Source: Ralstonia insidiosa (lineage in GTDB: Bacteria; Pseudomonadota; Gammaproteobacteria; Burkholderiales; Burkholderiaceae). From it: a stretch of 64,000 nucleotides of DNA. Positions 25,581-33,363 of this stretch are shown in pieces. The position numbers and the translations under genes were made by a program. The stretch covers positions 1,736,001 through 1,800,000 of the forward strand of contig NZ_VZPV01000001.1 of the NCBI RefSeq assembly GCF_008801405.1. Direction: 5' to 3'. Position 1 is the first letter of the stretch, and the number at the start of each line of letters is the position of its first letter. Under the pieces are notes generated by a model. The model saw only the letters and a program-made list of their open reading frames with translations. It was not told the DNA's origin and ran no database searches.

Positions 25581-27896
25581 ATGGATGAAGACAACCTCAG
25601 CCTGGACGACGCCGACGATGGTACGTTCGTCCCCACGGGCGGCAGGCAGCCTCAATCGCTGTTGTCGTCACTGGACTCCATGTGCGCGCAATTTGCGTTG
25701 CGTACGGTCTGTGCGATGGGCCTGCGCTTCAATCTGCGCACCAACATCAACGACATTCTCACCGTCTGCGCGCCGGAGCTGATCTGGCCCGTGACGGTCA
25801 TCCAGCGCCTGCAGCGCTTCCTGGCTGCGCGCTGCGCCGATATGCCCGGCTGGCGCGCCGTCGGCAAGCTGGATCTGCCCACCTTCATGGACCGCCACGG
25901 CCAGTGGAGCAGCGCCTTTGATGAAAGCTCGCTGTTCTATTACCTGGATGAGTACGTCAAGCATCACGCCAAGGACATGTTCACCGTGTTTGGCGCCTCG
26001 TGCGATGCACTGGGTGAGCGGCTATCCAGCGAGCGCGTGCTGCTGGTCGGCAATATCGACATGCTGGCGCACGTGCTGGGCCTGCCGCCGCATGAGCGCG
26101 CGCTGCTGCTGTTCGCGTCGCTGGTGAAGTACAAGCGCGACCTGCGTGCAGTGATGGTCGATTGCAAGGTCGCTCACAGCCAGGAGGCCTTCCAGTTGCT
26201 GGCGGGGCTGGCAGGCGCGAGCACTGCCGAAGTGGCCGCCTCCCTGCGCCCCGGTTCGCGGTTGGAAACGCTTGGCCTGATCGAGCCGCCGTTGCCCGAG
26301 AACAGCGTCACGGACCTGGGCGACCTGATGCGCATCTCCGATCGTCTGCTGCACGTGCTGCTGGGCGATTACGCGTGTGAGGCGGAGATGATGGCCGTCT
26401 TCACACGCCCCGCGCCGCCGACCACGCTGGCGCAATCCGACTATCCGCATGTCGAGACGGACGCGCGCTATCTGACCGCCTTGCTGGAAAACGCGTCGCA
26501 GACGCGTGCCGTGGGCGTGAACATCCTGCTGTACGGCGCGCCCGGCACCGGCAAGACCGAACTGGCCCGTGTGCTGGCGCGCGATGCCGGTTGCGAGTTG
26601 TACGAGGTGGATTGCCTCGACAAGGATGGCAACAGCCTCTCCGGCAAAGACCGCTACCGATCGCTGCAGGTCTCGCAAGCCTTCCTGCGCGGTCGGCCTG
26701 GCGCCGTATTGCTGTTCGATGAGGTGGAAGACGTATTCCCCGGCCCCACGCGCGAGTTGATGAGCCTGTTCGGGCATGAAGAGCCGCGCGGCTCCGTCAA
26801 CGGTAAGGCGTGGGTCAACCAGACGCTGGAACAGAACCCGGTGCCGGTGATCTGGGTGTCGAACTCGATCCGGCAGATCGATCCGGCGTACCTGCGGCGC
26901 TTCCAGTTCCATCTTGAGTTGAAGGTGCCGCCGCCGACCGTGCGTGAGAGCATCATCCGCAAGCATCTGGAAGGGCTGGAAGTGTCGGATGCCTTCATGG
27001 CCAAGCTGGCCGCGCGCAAGACACTCACGCCTGCGCAGATCGACTCGGCCGCACGCTTCGCACGCCTGACGCAGCCGGCGATGGAAGAGTCTGCAGAATC
27101 GTTGATCGTGCGCCAGCTCGATCATGCAGATCAGGCCATGGGTTTGCGCCCGGAAGTACCGGCGCACCGTGTCGTCACCGAATACAAGCTCGATTATCTG
27201 AACTTGGAGACGCGCTTTCCTGTGGAGCGCGTGATTGAAGCGCTACGTGCGCGCAAGCGCGGCACGCTGTGCTTCTTCGGGCCGCCGGGCACGGGCAAGA
27301 CCGTGTTGGCCGAGCACATCGCCAGCCAACTCGACGTGCCGCTGATGATCCGCCGCGCATCAGACCTGATGAGCAAGTACGTGGGCGAGACGGAGCAGCA
27401 GATTGCCGCCATGTTCTCGCGTGCGGAAGAAGAGCGCGCGCTCCTGCTGCTCGACGAAGCTGACAGCTTCATGCAGAGCCGCCAGGGCGCGGTGCGCAAC
27501 TACGAGGTGTCGGAAGTCAACGAGATGCTGCAGGGCATGGAGCGCTTTGACGGCATCTTCATCTGCACGACCAACCTGTTCGATCGGCTGGATGAGGCGG
27601 CGCTGCGGCGCTTTGCGTTCAAGATCCGCTTCAGGCCCCTGATGCGGGCGCAGCGCGAGCAGATGTTCATTGCCGAGGCGCTGGGTGGCAATGCGGATGC
27701 GCTCAAGCCGGTGTGGCGCGAGATTCTGGCCTCGCTCGACATGCTCACGCCGGGCGACTTTGCGGTGGTCAAGCAGCAATCGCTACTGTTGGGCGAGGCG
27801 CTGGAGCCGGAGGCGTTTCTCGCGCAACTGCGGCAGGAGCATTCGATCAAGCCGGAGTTGCGCGAGCACCGGTCGATTGGTTTTACACCGCGTTAA
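25581..27896 (+). CDS. double AAA+ ATPase of unknown function
   Basis: A 771-residue cytosolic protein with two AAA+ modules. Module 1: Walker A GAPGTGKT at about residues 318-325, Walker B VLLFDEVED near 376-384. Module 2: Walker A GPPGTGKT at about 567-574, Walker B LLLLDEADS near 621-629, followed by CTTNLFDRLDEAALRRFAFK with arginine-finger candidates. The first 290 residues match no domain I know; they contain two HVLGLPP / LLHVLLGDY-type helical stretches. It stands alone on the plus strand. The second module resembles Cdc48/spastin-type AAA domains that unfold or remodel proteins; the target is unknown. Similar proteins are annotated only as AAA family ATPase. Confidence 0.85.
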   Translation: MDEDNLSLDDADDGTFVPTGGRQPQSLLSSLDSMCAQFALRTVCAMGLRFNLRTNINDILTVCAPELIWPVTVIQRLQRFLAARCADMPGWRAVGKLDLPTFMDRHGQWSSAFDESSLFYYLDEYVKHHAKDMFTVFGASCDALGERLSSERVLLVGNIDMLAHVLGLPPHERALLLFASLVKYKRDLRAVMVDCKVAHSQEAFQLLAGLAGASTAEVAASLRPGSRLETLGLIEPPLPENSVTDLGDLMRISDRLLHVLLGDYACEAEMMAVFTRPAPPTTLAQSDYPHVETDARYLTALLENASQTRAVGVNILLYGAPGTGKTELARVLARDAGCELYEVDCLDKDGNSLSGKDRYRSLQVSQAFLRGRPGAVLLFDEVEDVFPGPTRELMSLFGHEEPRGSVNGKAWVNQTLEQNPVPVIWVSNSIRQIDPAYLRRFQFHLELKVPPPTVRESIIRKHLEGLEVSDAFMAKLAARKTLTPAQIDSAARFARLTQPAMEESAESLIVRQLDHADQAMGLRPEVPAHRVVTEYKLDYLNLETRFPVERVIEALRARKRGTLCFFGPPGTGKTVLAEHIASQLDVPLMIRRASDLMSKYVGETEQQIAAMFSRAEEERALLLLDEADSFMQSRQGAVRNYEVSEVNEMLQGMERFDGIFICTTNLFDRLDEAALRRFAFKIRFRPLMRAQREQMFIAEALGGNADALKPVWREILASLDMLTPGDFAVVKQQSLLLGEALEPEAFLAQLRQEHSIKPELREHRSIGFTPR

Positions 27897-27908
27897 TTCT
27901 TACGTGTC

Positions 27909-28367
27909 TTAGTAGTAGGGCTTCCCTTTGGCGTCGCAGCATCCATTTGGGCAGCCCGGACCAAACTCGATCATTAGGGTTGAAGGCGTGACCGCAGAGT
28001 AAGGGTCGGAGTGGTATTTTTCAGCACCACCAAAAACAATCCGATCCCCGTCTTCCCCCATGCCCATTAGAAAACTCTTTACCCATTGGGCTCTACGTTG
28101 AGCCAAGTCCTCTGTTTGTTGGCCTACTTCCTTGAAGCCAACTAAAACGAATATTTGATGATTGGGGTACTTTTTCATTTCTATCGTCCACGAGGCAAGC
28201 TTTGCTGCTTCCCCCCCTTCCAAGCGATCCGACCATTCTGGAAAGTGCGCGTAGAAATGTTCGCTTGGCTGGCATGCGAGCGCGCTAGAACTTAATGATA
28301 GAAGTACCGAAGTTGCTAGGGATATTGCTATCGCGGACCACGATGTACGCGGCCACATTGTCCGCAT
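27909..28367 (-). CDS. candidate periplasmic immunity protein
   Basis: A 152-residue exported protein (or 149 from the ATG at 28358). The signal peptide is WPRTSWSAIAISLATSVLL followed by SLSSSALAC; the Cys after ALA could also make it a lipoprotein. The mature part is unrecognised, with FVLVGFKEVGQQTEDLAQRRA and a Cys-rich end GCPNGCCDAKGKPYY. The start lies inside the 3' end of the PAAR/metallopeptidase effector gene in another frame, an overlap of about 80 bases. That overlap, export to the periplasm and low GC fit an immunity protein against the upstream effector, but this is inference from position. Confidence 0.7.
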   Translation of the reverse strand: MRTMWPRTSWSAIAISLATSVLLSLSSSALACQPSEHFYAHFPEWSDRLEGGEAAKLASWTIEMKKYPNHQIFVLVGFKEVGQQTEDLAQRRAQWVKSFLMGMGEDGDRIVFGGAEKYHSDPYSAVTPSTLMIEFGPGCPNGCCDAKGKPYY

Positions 28368-29307
28368 TCTTGATGCAAATCGGGGATTTGGCGCGTGCCA
28401 GCGCAATTGCGTTCCATATTCTGTACTCTTCATCTTCCGTATCCAGTGTGTCGATAAAATGCGAAATCTCGTGCGCCAATGTGAGAATCTGAGAATCAAC
28501 TCGGTCGCTGTCGTCACGTAGTGTGCAGAAGCCTAGTGCAATAGCAATCGTATGATTTTCCGTATCGGGCTTACACACGGCTGCTATTACCCCTCGCTGT
28601 TCTGCCCCTGGTCTTGGCACGCATCCAACATGCTTGAGCGCCGTTTCGGAGTAGCGCACAAAGTTCGCCGGTGTGAGGGATTTGAGAACGCGCAACATGC
28701 GGCCGAGCCCGTCGAGCAGTGTTTCCCGCGTTGCGTGATCAGCTACGCCGAACCATGTCACAACATTGCGCTGATCTTGGGTGTTCCATCGTTGCAGCTC
28801 GCCCAATCGGTTTTGTGTGCGTCTCACCAACTCGGCGGACAGCCTCATGATCAACTCTGCAAACTGCTCGTTGGTCATATTCGGACAGATCAACTCTGGA
28901 TGATCCTGCAGCGTCGATTTCCGATCTGTCTCCTTGAGTGACGAAGCCATCATCGGCTTCTGGCTGTGTGGGGGAATGTACGTGGGTATCGACCAACTGG
29001 ACTCGCTCGCCGGAGTGCTTGCCGAACTGTTGATCTCAAGAAAAATCCCCGGATTCGCCCCAACGATGACGCGATTCTTACCGCACGGGCAGAGCACAAG
29101 GTCGCCGTCAACCACGACGGGCCGCCCGTTGTCCGACATGCCTTGCCCAGTGCCAGCAATCTTGAAAACGCCATCGCAACGGCCGCAGGTTGCCTCTTCC
29201 CCGGTTAGCGCGATCCGTTTCCCATCGTCGAAGATCGTCGCCTGGAACGCCATGACCGTCCCGCCAGTTGTGGTGGGGTCGCCGTGCCTAACAGCTGCCT
29301 TACGCAT
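28285..29307 (-). CDS. PAAR-domain type VI effector with aspzincin-like metallopeptidase C-terminus
   Basis: A 340-residue protein. Residues about 1-95 form a PAAR-type spike-tip domain (MRKAAVRHGDPTTTGG, then CGRCDGVFKIAG and LCPCGKNRVIVGANPG). The C-terminal part holds a zinc-protease motif: HEISH at about residues 279-283 in LTLAHEISHFIDTLD, followed some 40 residues later by CIKNADNVAAYIV, which matches the NADxYA region of M35/aspzincin lysine-specific metalloendopeptidases. PAAR proteins cap the VgrG spike and carry toxins into rival cells through the type VI secretion system. No vgrG or tss gene is in the window. The ATG at 29307 has CGGAG and overlaps the preceding gene by 8 bases. 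Confidence 0.85.
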   Translation of the reverse strand: MRKAAVRHGDPTTTGGTVMAFQATIFDDGKRIALTGEEATCGRCDGVFKIAGTGQGMSDNGRPVVVDGDLVLCPCGKNRVIVGANPGIFLEINSSASTPASESSWSIPTYIPPHSQKPMMASSLKETDRKSTLQDHPELICPNMTNEQFAELIMRLSAELVRRTQNRLGELQRWNTQDQRNVVTWFGVADHATRETLLDGLGRMLRVLKSLTPANFVRYSETALKHVGCVPRPGAEQRGVIAAVCKPDTENHTIAIALGFCTLRDDSDRVDSQILTLAHEISHFIDTLDTEDEEYRIWNAIALARAKSPICIKNADNVAAYIVVRDSNIPSNFGTSIIKF

Positions 29308-29665
29308 GATGCTGCTCCGGTAGAGCATAGGCGGCGTCAATCAATCCGGCGACGGGCTTGTCTGCGTGGACGGTGATGCCGAAGTGGTCCCGCAAGCCAT
29401 TTGCAATCCTGTCGCCATTGCTCAAGCGTGAGCCGATCAGCCCCAAGGGCTTATCGCCCCACGCGGCGACGGCACCTGCGCCGTCTTCATAGGTCACGAT
29501 ATCGCCGACATGCGCGAGGGTGAGTCCGCGATACCCTGTATGGGTGCTCGTCTTGCTTACCCAGTCACCTCGTCCCGTCTCCGCGCCGATGGTCGCAAAG
29601 GGGTGGGGCGCTTCGTTGGTTTGCTGTCCTTGCACTGTTGCTCCGTTATTGGTGGTGATCGGCAC
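29300..29665 (-). CDS. PAAR-domain protein, N-terminal partner
   Basis: About 121 residues from a GTG (MPITTNNGATVQG). It contains HPFATIGAETGRGDWVSKTS and GLTLAHVGDIVTYEDGAGAV with AAWGDKPLGLIGSRLSNGDR, the shape of stand-alone PAAR proteins in Burkholderia and Ralstonia. It is followed with an 8-base overlap by a second PAAR protein that carries the toxin domain. Start is uncertain because no strong ribosome-binding site is present and the frame is open to 29698. It may cap the type VI spike or assist loading of the effector. Confidence 0.72.
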   Translation of the reverse strand: MPITTNNGATVQGQQTNEAPHPFATIGAETGRGDWVSKTSTHTGYRGLTLAHVGDIVTYEDGAGAVAAWGDKPLGLIGSRLSNGDRIANGLRDHFGITVHADKPVAGLIDAAYALPEQHHA

Positions 29666-29917
29666 CCGTTTTCGGTGGGTTTGAAAACCGCAGAGCAAGT
29701 CGCTTAGGAACCCGTACCTTGCTCGCGTGGCAGATTCCCAAAAACAGCAACAGGAAAGCTATAGGACGAATCTGGCTTTGGCTCAGAAATGTCGAGATCA
29801 GCGCAGAACCATCGCGCATCAATGTTCAATGCGTTTCTTCCGATAGCGGACGAAGAACCGCGCTCGCTATAATCACGCCGCTATCGCCTTCGCGATAGTC
29901 AGGGTTTCGCAGCCCAC
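29666..29917. other. non-coding stretch upstream of the antisense RNA module
   Basis: No gene is seen. A perfect -10 box TATAAT is at 29868-29873 on the plus strand, with a weak -35 (agcgga, 17-base spacing). Just after it is a hairpin CTATCGC / GCGATAG (29881-29898, loop CTTC). These would place the start of a plus-strand transcript near 29880, ahead of the antisense RNA. Confidence 0.5.
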
Positions 29918-29926
29918 AACCGTAGA
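29918..29926 (+). promoter_or_regulatory. first target copy (seqA-like) for the antisense RNA
   Basis: AACCGTAGA, exactly complementary to TCTACGGTT in the loop of the downstream RNA; it stands four bases before an ATG at 29930. Confidence 0.6.
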
Positions 29927-29981
29927 CGGATGACCGCTTTTGGGCGGTTGCAATATCCGCGTTCGTGCACGTCTGTACTTT

Positions 29982-30059
29982 GGCGGGCCGGGCAGGGAGA
30001 CCGAAAGGTCTGCTGGTTTCTACGGTTGCCAGTCTGCGAACCTTGCCGTCGGGCCCGCC
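29982..30059 (+). ncRNA. phage P4 CI / P1 C4-type antisense immunity RNA
   Basis: The segment folds as a three-way structure. The outer stem is GGCGGGCC / GGCCCGCC (29982-29989 with 30052-30059). Inside are hairpin AGACC-GAAA-GGTCT (29998-30011) and hairpin CTGG / CCAG (30013-30032), whose 12-base loop displays TCTACGGTT. That loop is exactly complementary to two AACCGTAGA copies, one 93 bases upstream and one 65 bases downstream over a ribosome-binding site. This seqA-seqB-seqC layout is the one known for the P4 CI RNA, and the fold resembles the C4 antisense RNA family. In those phages the RNA stops expression of the downstream genes to maintain lysogeny. Function here is inferred. Confidence 0.78.
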
Positions 30060-30083
30060 ACCCTCGTTTCGCAGCGAAGGGCG

Positions 30084-30105
30084 GGTCTTCTAACCGTAGA
30101 GGACC
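30084..30105 (+). promoter_or_regulatory. second target copy (seqC-like) in a hairpin that covers a ribosome-binding site
   Basis: GGTCTTCT / AGAGGACC forms an 8-bp stem (one G-T pair) with loop AACCGT, ending two bases before an ATG. The stem holds the Shine-Dalgarno AGAGGA, and AACCGTAGA is complementary to the loop of the upstream RNA. Confidence 0.68.
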
Positions 30106-30106
30106 T

Positions 30107-30199
30107 ATGTCTACACAATCCGCTAGCGGGCATCGCCCCGCGTCTTACCCCTCGCCGCCGGTCGCCACCGCGCGATCCACACACGGAGGCGGTCAATGA
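30107..30199 (+). CDS. 30-residue leader ORF under antisense control
   Basis: ATG with AGAGGA four bases upstream encodes 30 residues rich in Ser, Pro, His and Gly (MSTQSASGHRPASYPSPPVA and ten more). Its TGA overlaps the ATG of the next gene (ATGA), so it may serve as a translated leader that couples the next gene to control at its own ribosome-binding site. No family recognised. Confidence 0.5.
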   Translation: MSTQSASGHRPASYPSPPVATARSTHGGGQ

Positions 30200-30456
30200 A
30201 AAATCGGCACGTCTATCTTTCGGGGGCGCTTGAGGCGCAAAGCTTCTTGCACTGGATACAAGCCGATGCGCGCGCGAACCAACGATTCGAGCCGACACGG
30301 CTGCGATCGCAAATCAATTCGGTCACGCTTGCGCAGCCACCGGCCTTTCGCGCGGGCTTTATCGACGCCATCGGGGCGTTCATCGCGCTCACGCTTGAGG
30401 GTGTGTCACCCAATCCGCAGCAATGGGATGTGCGGAGGGTGTTGGATCAGCGCTAG
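30196..30456 (+). CDS. small protein of unknown function in the antisense-controlled unit
   Basis: An 86-residue soluble protein starting MKNRHVYLSGALEAQSFLHW, with RSQINSVTLAQPPAFRAGFI in the middle. It has no signal peptide or membrane segment. Its start overlaps the stop of the leader ORF and GGAGG lies seven bases upstream (cggaggcggtcaATG), so it is very likely translated. I do not recognise a domain. Its place behind a P4-like immunity RNA suggests a satellite-prophage gene, perhaps the equivalent of the first lytic gene (kil or a regulator). Confidence 0.7.
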   Translation: MKNRHVYLSGALEAQSFLHWIQADARANQRFEPTRLRSQINSVTLAQPPAFRAGFIDAIGAFIALTLEGVSPNPQQWDVRRVLDQR

Positions 30457-30529
30457 TCAGCCGCCAATCACAACAACATGAACACGCATTTCCCCGAGCG
30501 CGGGGCGGGGATTTTTCAGCGTGTGTCGA

Positions 30530-30871
30530 TCAATCGACAATAAAGAGCTGGGCGCCCGTCTTTGTATAGGACTGATGCGCCTCGGCATCATCCCCCACCT
30601 GGTAGCTCATACCGGGCGTGAGCGTGAACTTGCGGCCGTCTTCCAGCGTGGTTTCCAGTTCGCCGTCCAGGCAGAACAGGATGTGACCTTTCTTGCACCA
30701 GTGGTCGGCCAGGTAGCCCGGGGTGTACTCGACCATGCGCACGCGGATGCGGTTGGGCTCGTCACCGAAGTAGCGTGTGCGCCAAAGGGCCATGCCGGTC
30801 TCGCCGGTATGCTCGGTGGGCTCGATGGCGGACCAGTCGGTCGTGCCGAAAGCAAAGGGGGCCATCTTCAT
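30530..30871 (-). CDS. DHCW-motif-type cupin protein
   Basis: A 113-residue single-domain cupin. GYLADHWCKKGHILFCLDGE holds the first metal-binding motif, and LTPGMSYQVGDDAEAHQSYT the second. It belongs to small stand-alone cupins named for a DHCW motif, although here the order reads DHWC. The function of the family is not established. The ATG has an AGGA site. It is a single gene convergent with the small gene before it. Confidence 0.8.
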   Translation of the reverse strand: MKMAPFAFGTTDWSAIEPTEHTGETGMALWRTRYFGDEPNRIRVRMVEYTPGYLADHWCKKGHILFCLDGELETTLEDGRKFTLTPGMSYQVGDDAEAHQSYTKTGAQLFIVD

Positions 30872-31062
30872 CGTGGGGATCCTATGGGTTTGCCGACCGA
30901 TGATGGTAGCAGTGACGCAAACGCCGCATCACGTGTGTGCTAAAGGGCGCTTGTTGGTATGCGCCGACGGCATTGCGCACCAATCAATAATCTCGCTGAC
31001 GATGCGCGATGCCAATGCCTGTGCGGCATCGGCACGAGCCGGCAGCCAGCGCTGGGCAATCT

Positions 31063-31092
31063 ATGCAAAATTTGCATGTTGCTATGCAACAT
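31063..31092. promoter_or_regulatory. two adjoining palindromes upstream of dctA
   Basis: ATGCAAAATTTGCAT (7-base arms around one base) is followed directly, sharing two bases, by ATGTTGCTATGCAACAT (7-base arms, 3-base centre). Both repeat the TTGCAT/ATGCAA half-site. They lie about 140 bases before dctA and look like a tandem operator for a dimeric regulator, perhaps of the GntR type. Confidence 0.55.
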
Positions 31093-31229
31093 CGACATAA
31101 CGATCGCCATCTGCTTGTCTAATATCCTCGCTTTTTACAAAGCGTGACGAACTTGGGCCGCCCTTGGCCCACACAAGATCCGCTGGCCCGTGACCGCCCT
31201 CCGGCCCCGGGGAATTCCTGGAGAAAGTC

Positions 31230-32513
31230 TTGAACACCAAACGTCTGACCTCCCACATCGGCATTGCCATGGTGCTGGGCATTGCCGTCGGCTGGGGCTG
31301 CCACGAATACGCCAAGGACGCCGCTGCGGCCAAGGACATCGCTTCGTACTTCAGCATCATCACCGACATCTTCCTGCGCATGATCAAGATGATCATCGCG
31401 CCGCTGGTGTTCTCGACCCTGGTGACGGGGCTGGCGAGCATGAGCGGTGGCAACGCGGTTGGCCGCGTGGGCCTGCGCGCGATGATCTGGTTTGTGTGTG
31501 CGTCGGCCACGTCGCTGGCGCTGGGCATGCTGCTGGTCAACTTCTTCCAGCCGGGCGTGCACATGAATCTGCCGCTGCCCGACATGGCGGCAACGTCGGG
31601 TTTGAAGACCGGTGACTTCACGCTCAAGGCCTTTATCACGCACGTGTTCCCGCGCAGCATCGTGGAGGCGATGGCCAACAACGAAATCCTGCAGATCCTG
31701 GTGTTCTCGCTGTTCTTCGGCGCCGCGCTGTCGACGATGAAGAACCCGATGGAGTCCGTGATCGGACGAGGCCTGGAAGAACTGACCAAGCTGATGTTCC
31801 GCATTACCGACTACGTGATGCGCTTTGCTCCGCTGGGCGTGTTTGCCGCTATGGCCGCCGCCATCACGGTGGAAGGCGTGGGCGTGCTGTGGACCTACGG
31901 CAAGCTGATCGGCGAGTTCTATCTGGGCCTTGCGCTGCTGTGGGCGATCCTGTTCTTCGTCGGCTATGTGCTGCTGGGCCGCTCGCTGGGCCGCCTGCTG
32001 GGGCTGATTCGCGAACCGACCATGCTGGCGTTTGCCACGGCCAGCAGTGAGTCGGCGTATCCGAAGACGATGGAAGCGCTGGAGAAGTTTGGCGTGCCCA
32101 AGCGCGTTGCCAGCTTCGTGCTGCCGCTGGGGTATTCGTTCAACCTCGATGGCTCGATGATGTATCAGGCGTTTGCGGTGATGTTCATCGCACAGGCCTA
32201 CAACATCGAGATGAGCTTCACGCAGCAACTGACGCTGCTGCTGGTGCTGATGCTCACGAGCAAGGGCATGGCCGGTGTGGCGCGTGCGTCGCTGGTGGTG
32301 GTGGCGGCCACGCTGCCGATGTTCCACCTGCCGGAAGCCGGTCTGCTGCTCATCATCGGTATCGACCAGTTCTTCGACATGGGCCGCACGGCCACCAACG
32401 TGATCGGCAACAGCCTGGCCACTGCCGTGGTCGCGAAGTACGAGCCGGCGGATGAAGAGGTGAACGAAGGCGAGTCGGTGGGTTCTGCTGCACCGGCGCA
32501 GCCGTCGGTATAA
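31230..32513 (+). CDS. dctA: C4-dicarboxylate:cation symporter DctA
   Basis: A 427-residue member of the dicarboxylate/amino acid:cation symporter family, importing succinate, fumarate and malate across the inner membrane. It has eight transmembrane helices and two re-entrant loops. The signatures are the serine-rich ATASSESAYPKTMEALEK loop, the PLGYSFNLDGSMMY motif near residue 304 and DQFFDMGRTATNVIGN. The start is TTG preceded by CTGGAGAAAG. A pair of palindromes lies about 140 bases upstream, and a strong terminator follows. No DctBD sensor pair is in the window. Confidence 0.93.
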   Translation: MNTKRLTSHIGIAMVLGIAVGWGCHEYAKDAAAAKDIASYFSIITDIFLRMIKMIIAPLVFSTLVTGLASMSGGNAVGRVGLRAMIWFVCASATSLALGMLLVNFFQPGVHMNLPLPDMAATSGLKTGDFTLKAFITHVFPRSIVEAMANNEILQILVFSLFFGAALSTMKNPMESVIGRGLEELTKLMFRITDYVMRFAPLGVFAAMAAAITVEGVGVLWTYGKLIGEFYLGLALLWAILFFVGYVLLGRSLGRLLGLIREPTMLAFATASSESAYPKTMEALEKFGVPKRVASFVLPLGYSFNLDGSMMYQAFAVMFIAQAYNIEMSFTQQLTLLLVLMLTSKGMAGVARASLVVVAATLPMFHLPEAGLLLIIGIDQFFDMGRTATNVIGNSLATAVVAKYEPADEEVNEGESVGSAAPAQPSV

Positions 32514-32574
32514 CGCAGCGCAATGCCGTCGCTTGACGGCGTGAGGTGCCAGGCCTTCGAACGGGCCTGGATGC

Positions 32575-32610
32575 AAAAGGCCCCGGCGTGATCGGGGCCT
32601 TTTGTTTTTT
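32575..32610. terminator. bidirectional terminator after dctA
   Basis: Stem AAAAGGCCCCG / CGGGGCCTTTT, followed by GTTTTTT; it serves dctA and possibly the convergent reductase gene. Confidence 0.92.
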
Positions 32611-32622
32611 CAGCCCAGCCAA

Positions 32623-33282
32623 TCAGACGTGCTGCTGCGTGGCACGCAGCTGGCGTGCCCCGTCCGCCCGGTGATAGACGAACCCGGCATCCGTCCCACC
32701 GCCCTGACGCACGGCGATCTGAATGTTGAGATGCGCCATGGCCTCGAGATAGCGGGCGTTGCTCAAGGGGCCTGTGACGACCGGGGCGAACCCCGCGCTT
32801 GCGGCAATGTCTGCGACGATCGTGTTGGCCTGCGCATCGTCACCGGCAATGAACGCCGTGACCGGCTGTCCGCTGCGATCAAGCCGGTCCGGCGTCATGA
32901 TGTCGGCAAAGACCGTGTTGAACGCCTTGACGAGCCTGGAGGCGGGGAGCAGGTGGTGCAGCGTTTCGGCGGCGGAGGCGAACGCTCCCAGCGGCAGCGG
33001 CGACCAGTCGTCCTGCAGCGCATTGGTCGCATCCACGACGATCTTGCCGCTCAGCCGTGACGCTAGCGGCGGCAGTGTGTCAGCACACGCCTGGTACAGG
33101 ATGGCGATCACGACAACATCGCCATGTGCCGCAGCCGCTTCCAGCGATGTCACACGATAGCTGGCACCGGGGCGTGCACGTGAGACATCGCGCAATCCCA
33201 CCACTACGTCGTGACCGGCTGCCGTGAGCAGGCTGGCCAGATTGCCGCCGAAATTTCCACCGCCAAGAAACGCAATCTTCAT
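32623..33282 (-). CDS. NAD(P)-binding F420-reductase-like oxidoreductase
   Basis: A 219-residue protein with an N-terminal Rossmann motif (MKIAFLGGGNFGGNLASLL), then VVIAI, VVDATNAL and LVKAFNTVFADIM. This is the layout of the F420:NADP oxidoreductase-like / NADP-oxidoreductase coenzyme F420-dependent family, but Ralstonia is not known to make F420, so it probably uses another acceptor. The ATG at 33282 begins directly at the Rossmann fold; a GTG nine bases upstream is also possible. It is divergent from an HxlR regulator that likely controls it. Confidence 0.85.
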   Translation of the reverse strand: MKIAFLGGGNFGGNLASLLTAAGHDVVVGLRDVSRARPGASYRVTSLEAAAAHGDVVVIAILYQACADTLPPLASRLSGKIVVDATNALQDDWSPLPLGAFASAAETLHHLLPASRLVKAFNTVFADIMTPDRLDRSGQPVTAFIAGDDAQANTIVADIAASAGFAPVVTGPLSNARYLEAMAHLNIQIAVRQGGGTDAGFVYHRADGARQLRATQQHV

Positions 33283-33343
33283 GGTTTGCACCCTAAGGTT
33301 GATTGGGAGGCCCCATCTTTCCGATAATGGTTTCTATCGTCAA

Positions 33344-33355
33344 TTAGGTACCTAA
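33344..33355. promoter_or_regulatory. palindromic operator candidate between reductase and HxlR genes
   Basis: Perfect 12-base palindrome TTAGGTACCTAA nine bases before the HxlR start, in the 81-base divergent gap. GTAC-centred palindromes are typical HxlR-family operators. Confidence 0.6.
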
Positions 33356-33363
33356 AAGTAACC

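Noticed and set aside
29930..30199. 89-codon frame covering the antisense RNA
   Set aside because: It runs through the structured RNA and overlaps the better supported leader ORF; its sequence is explained by base pairing. Phage homologues do sometimes read through such RNAs, so it is not fully excluded.
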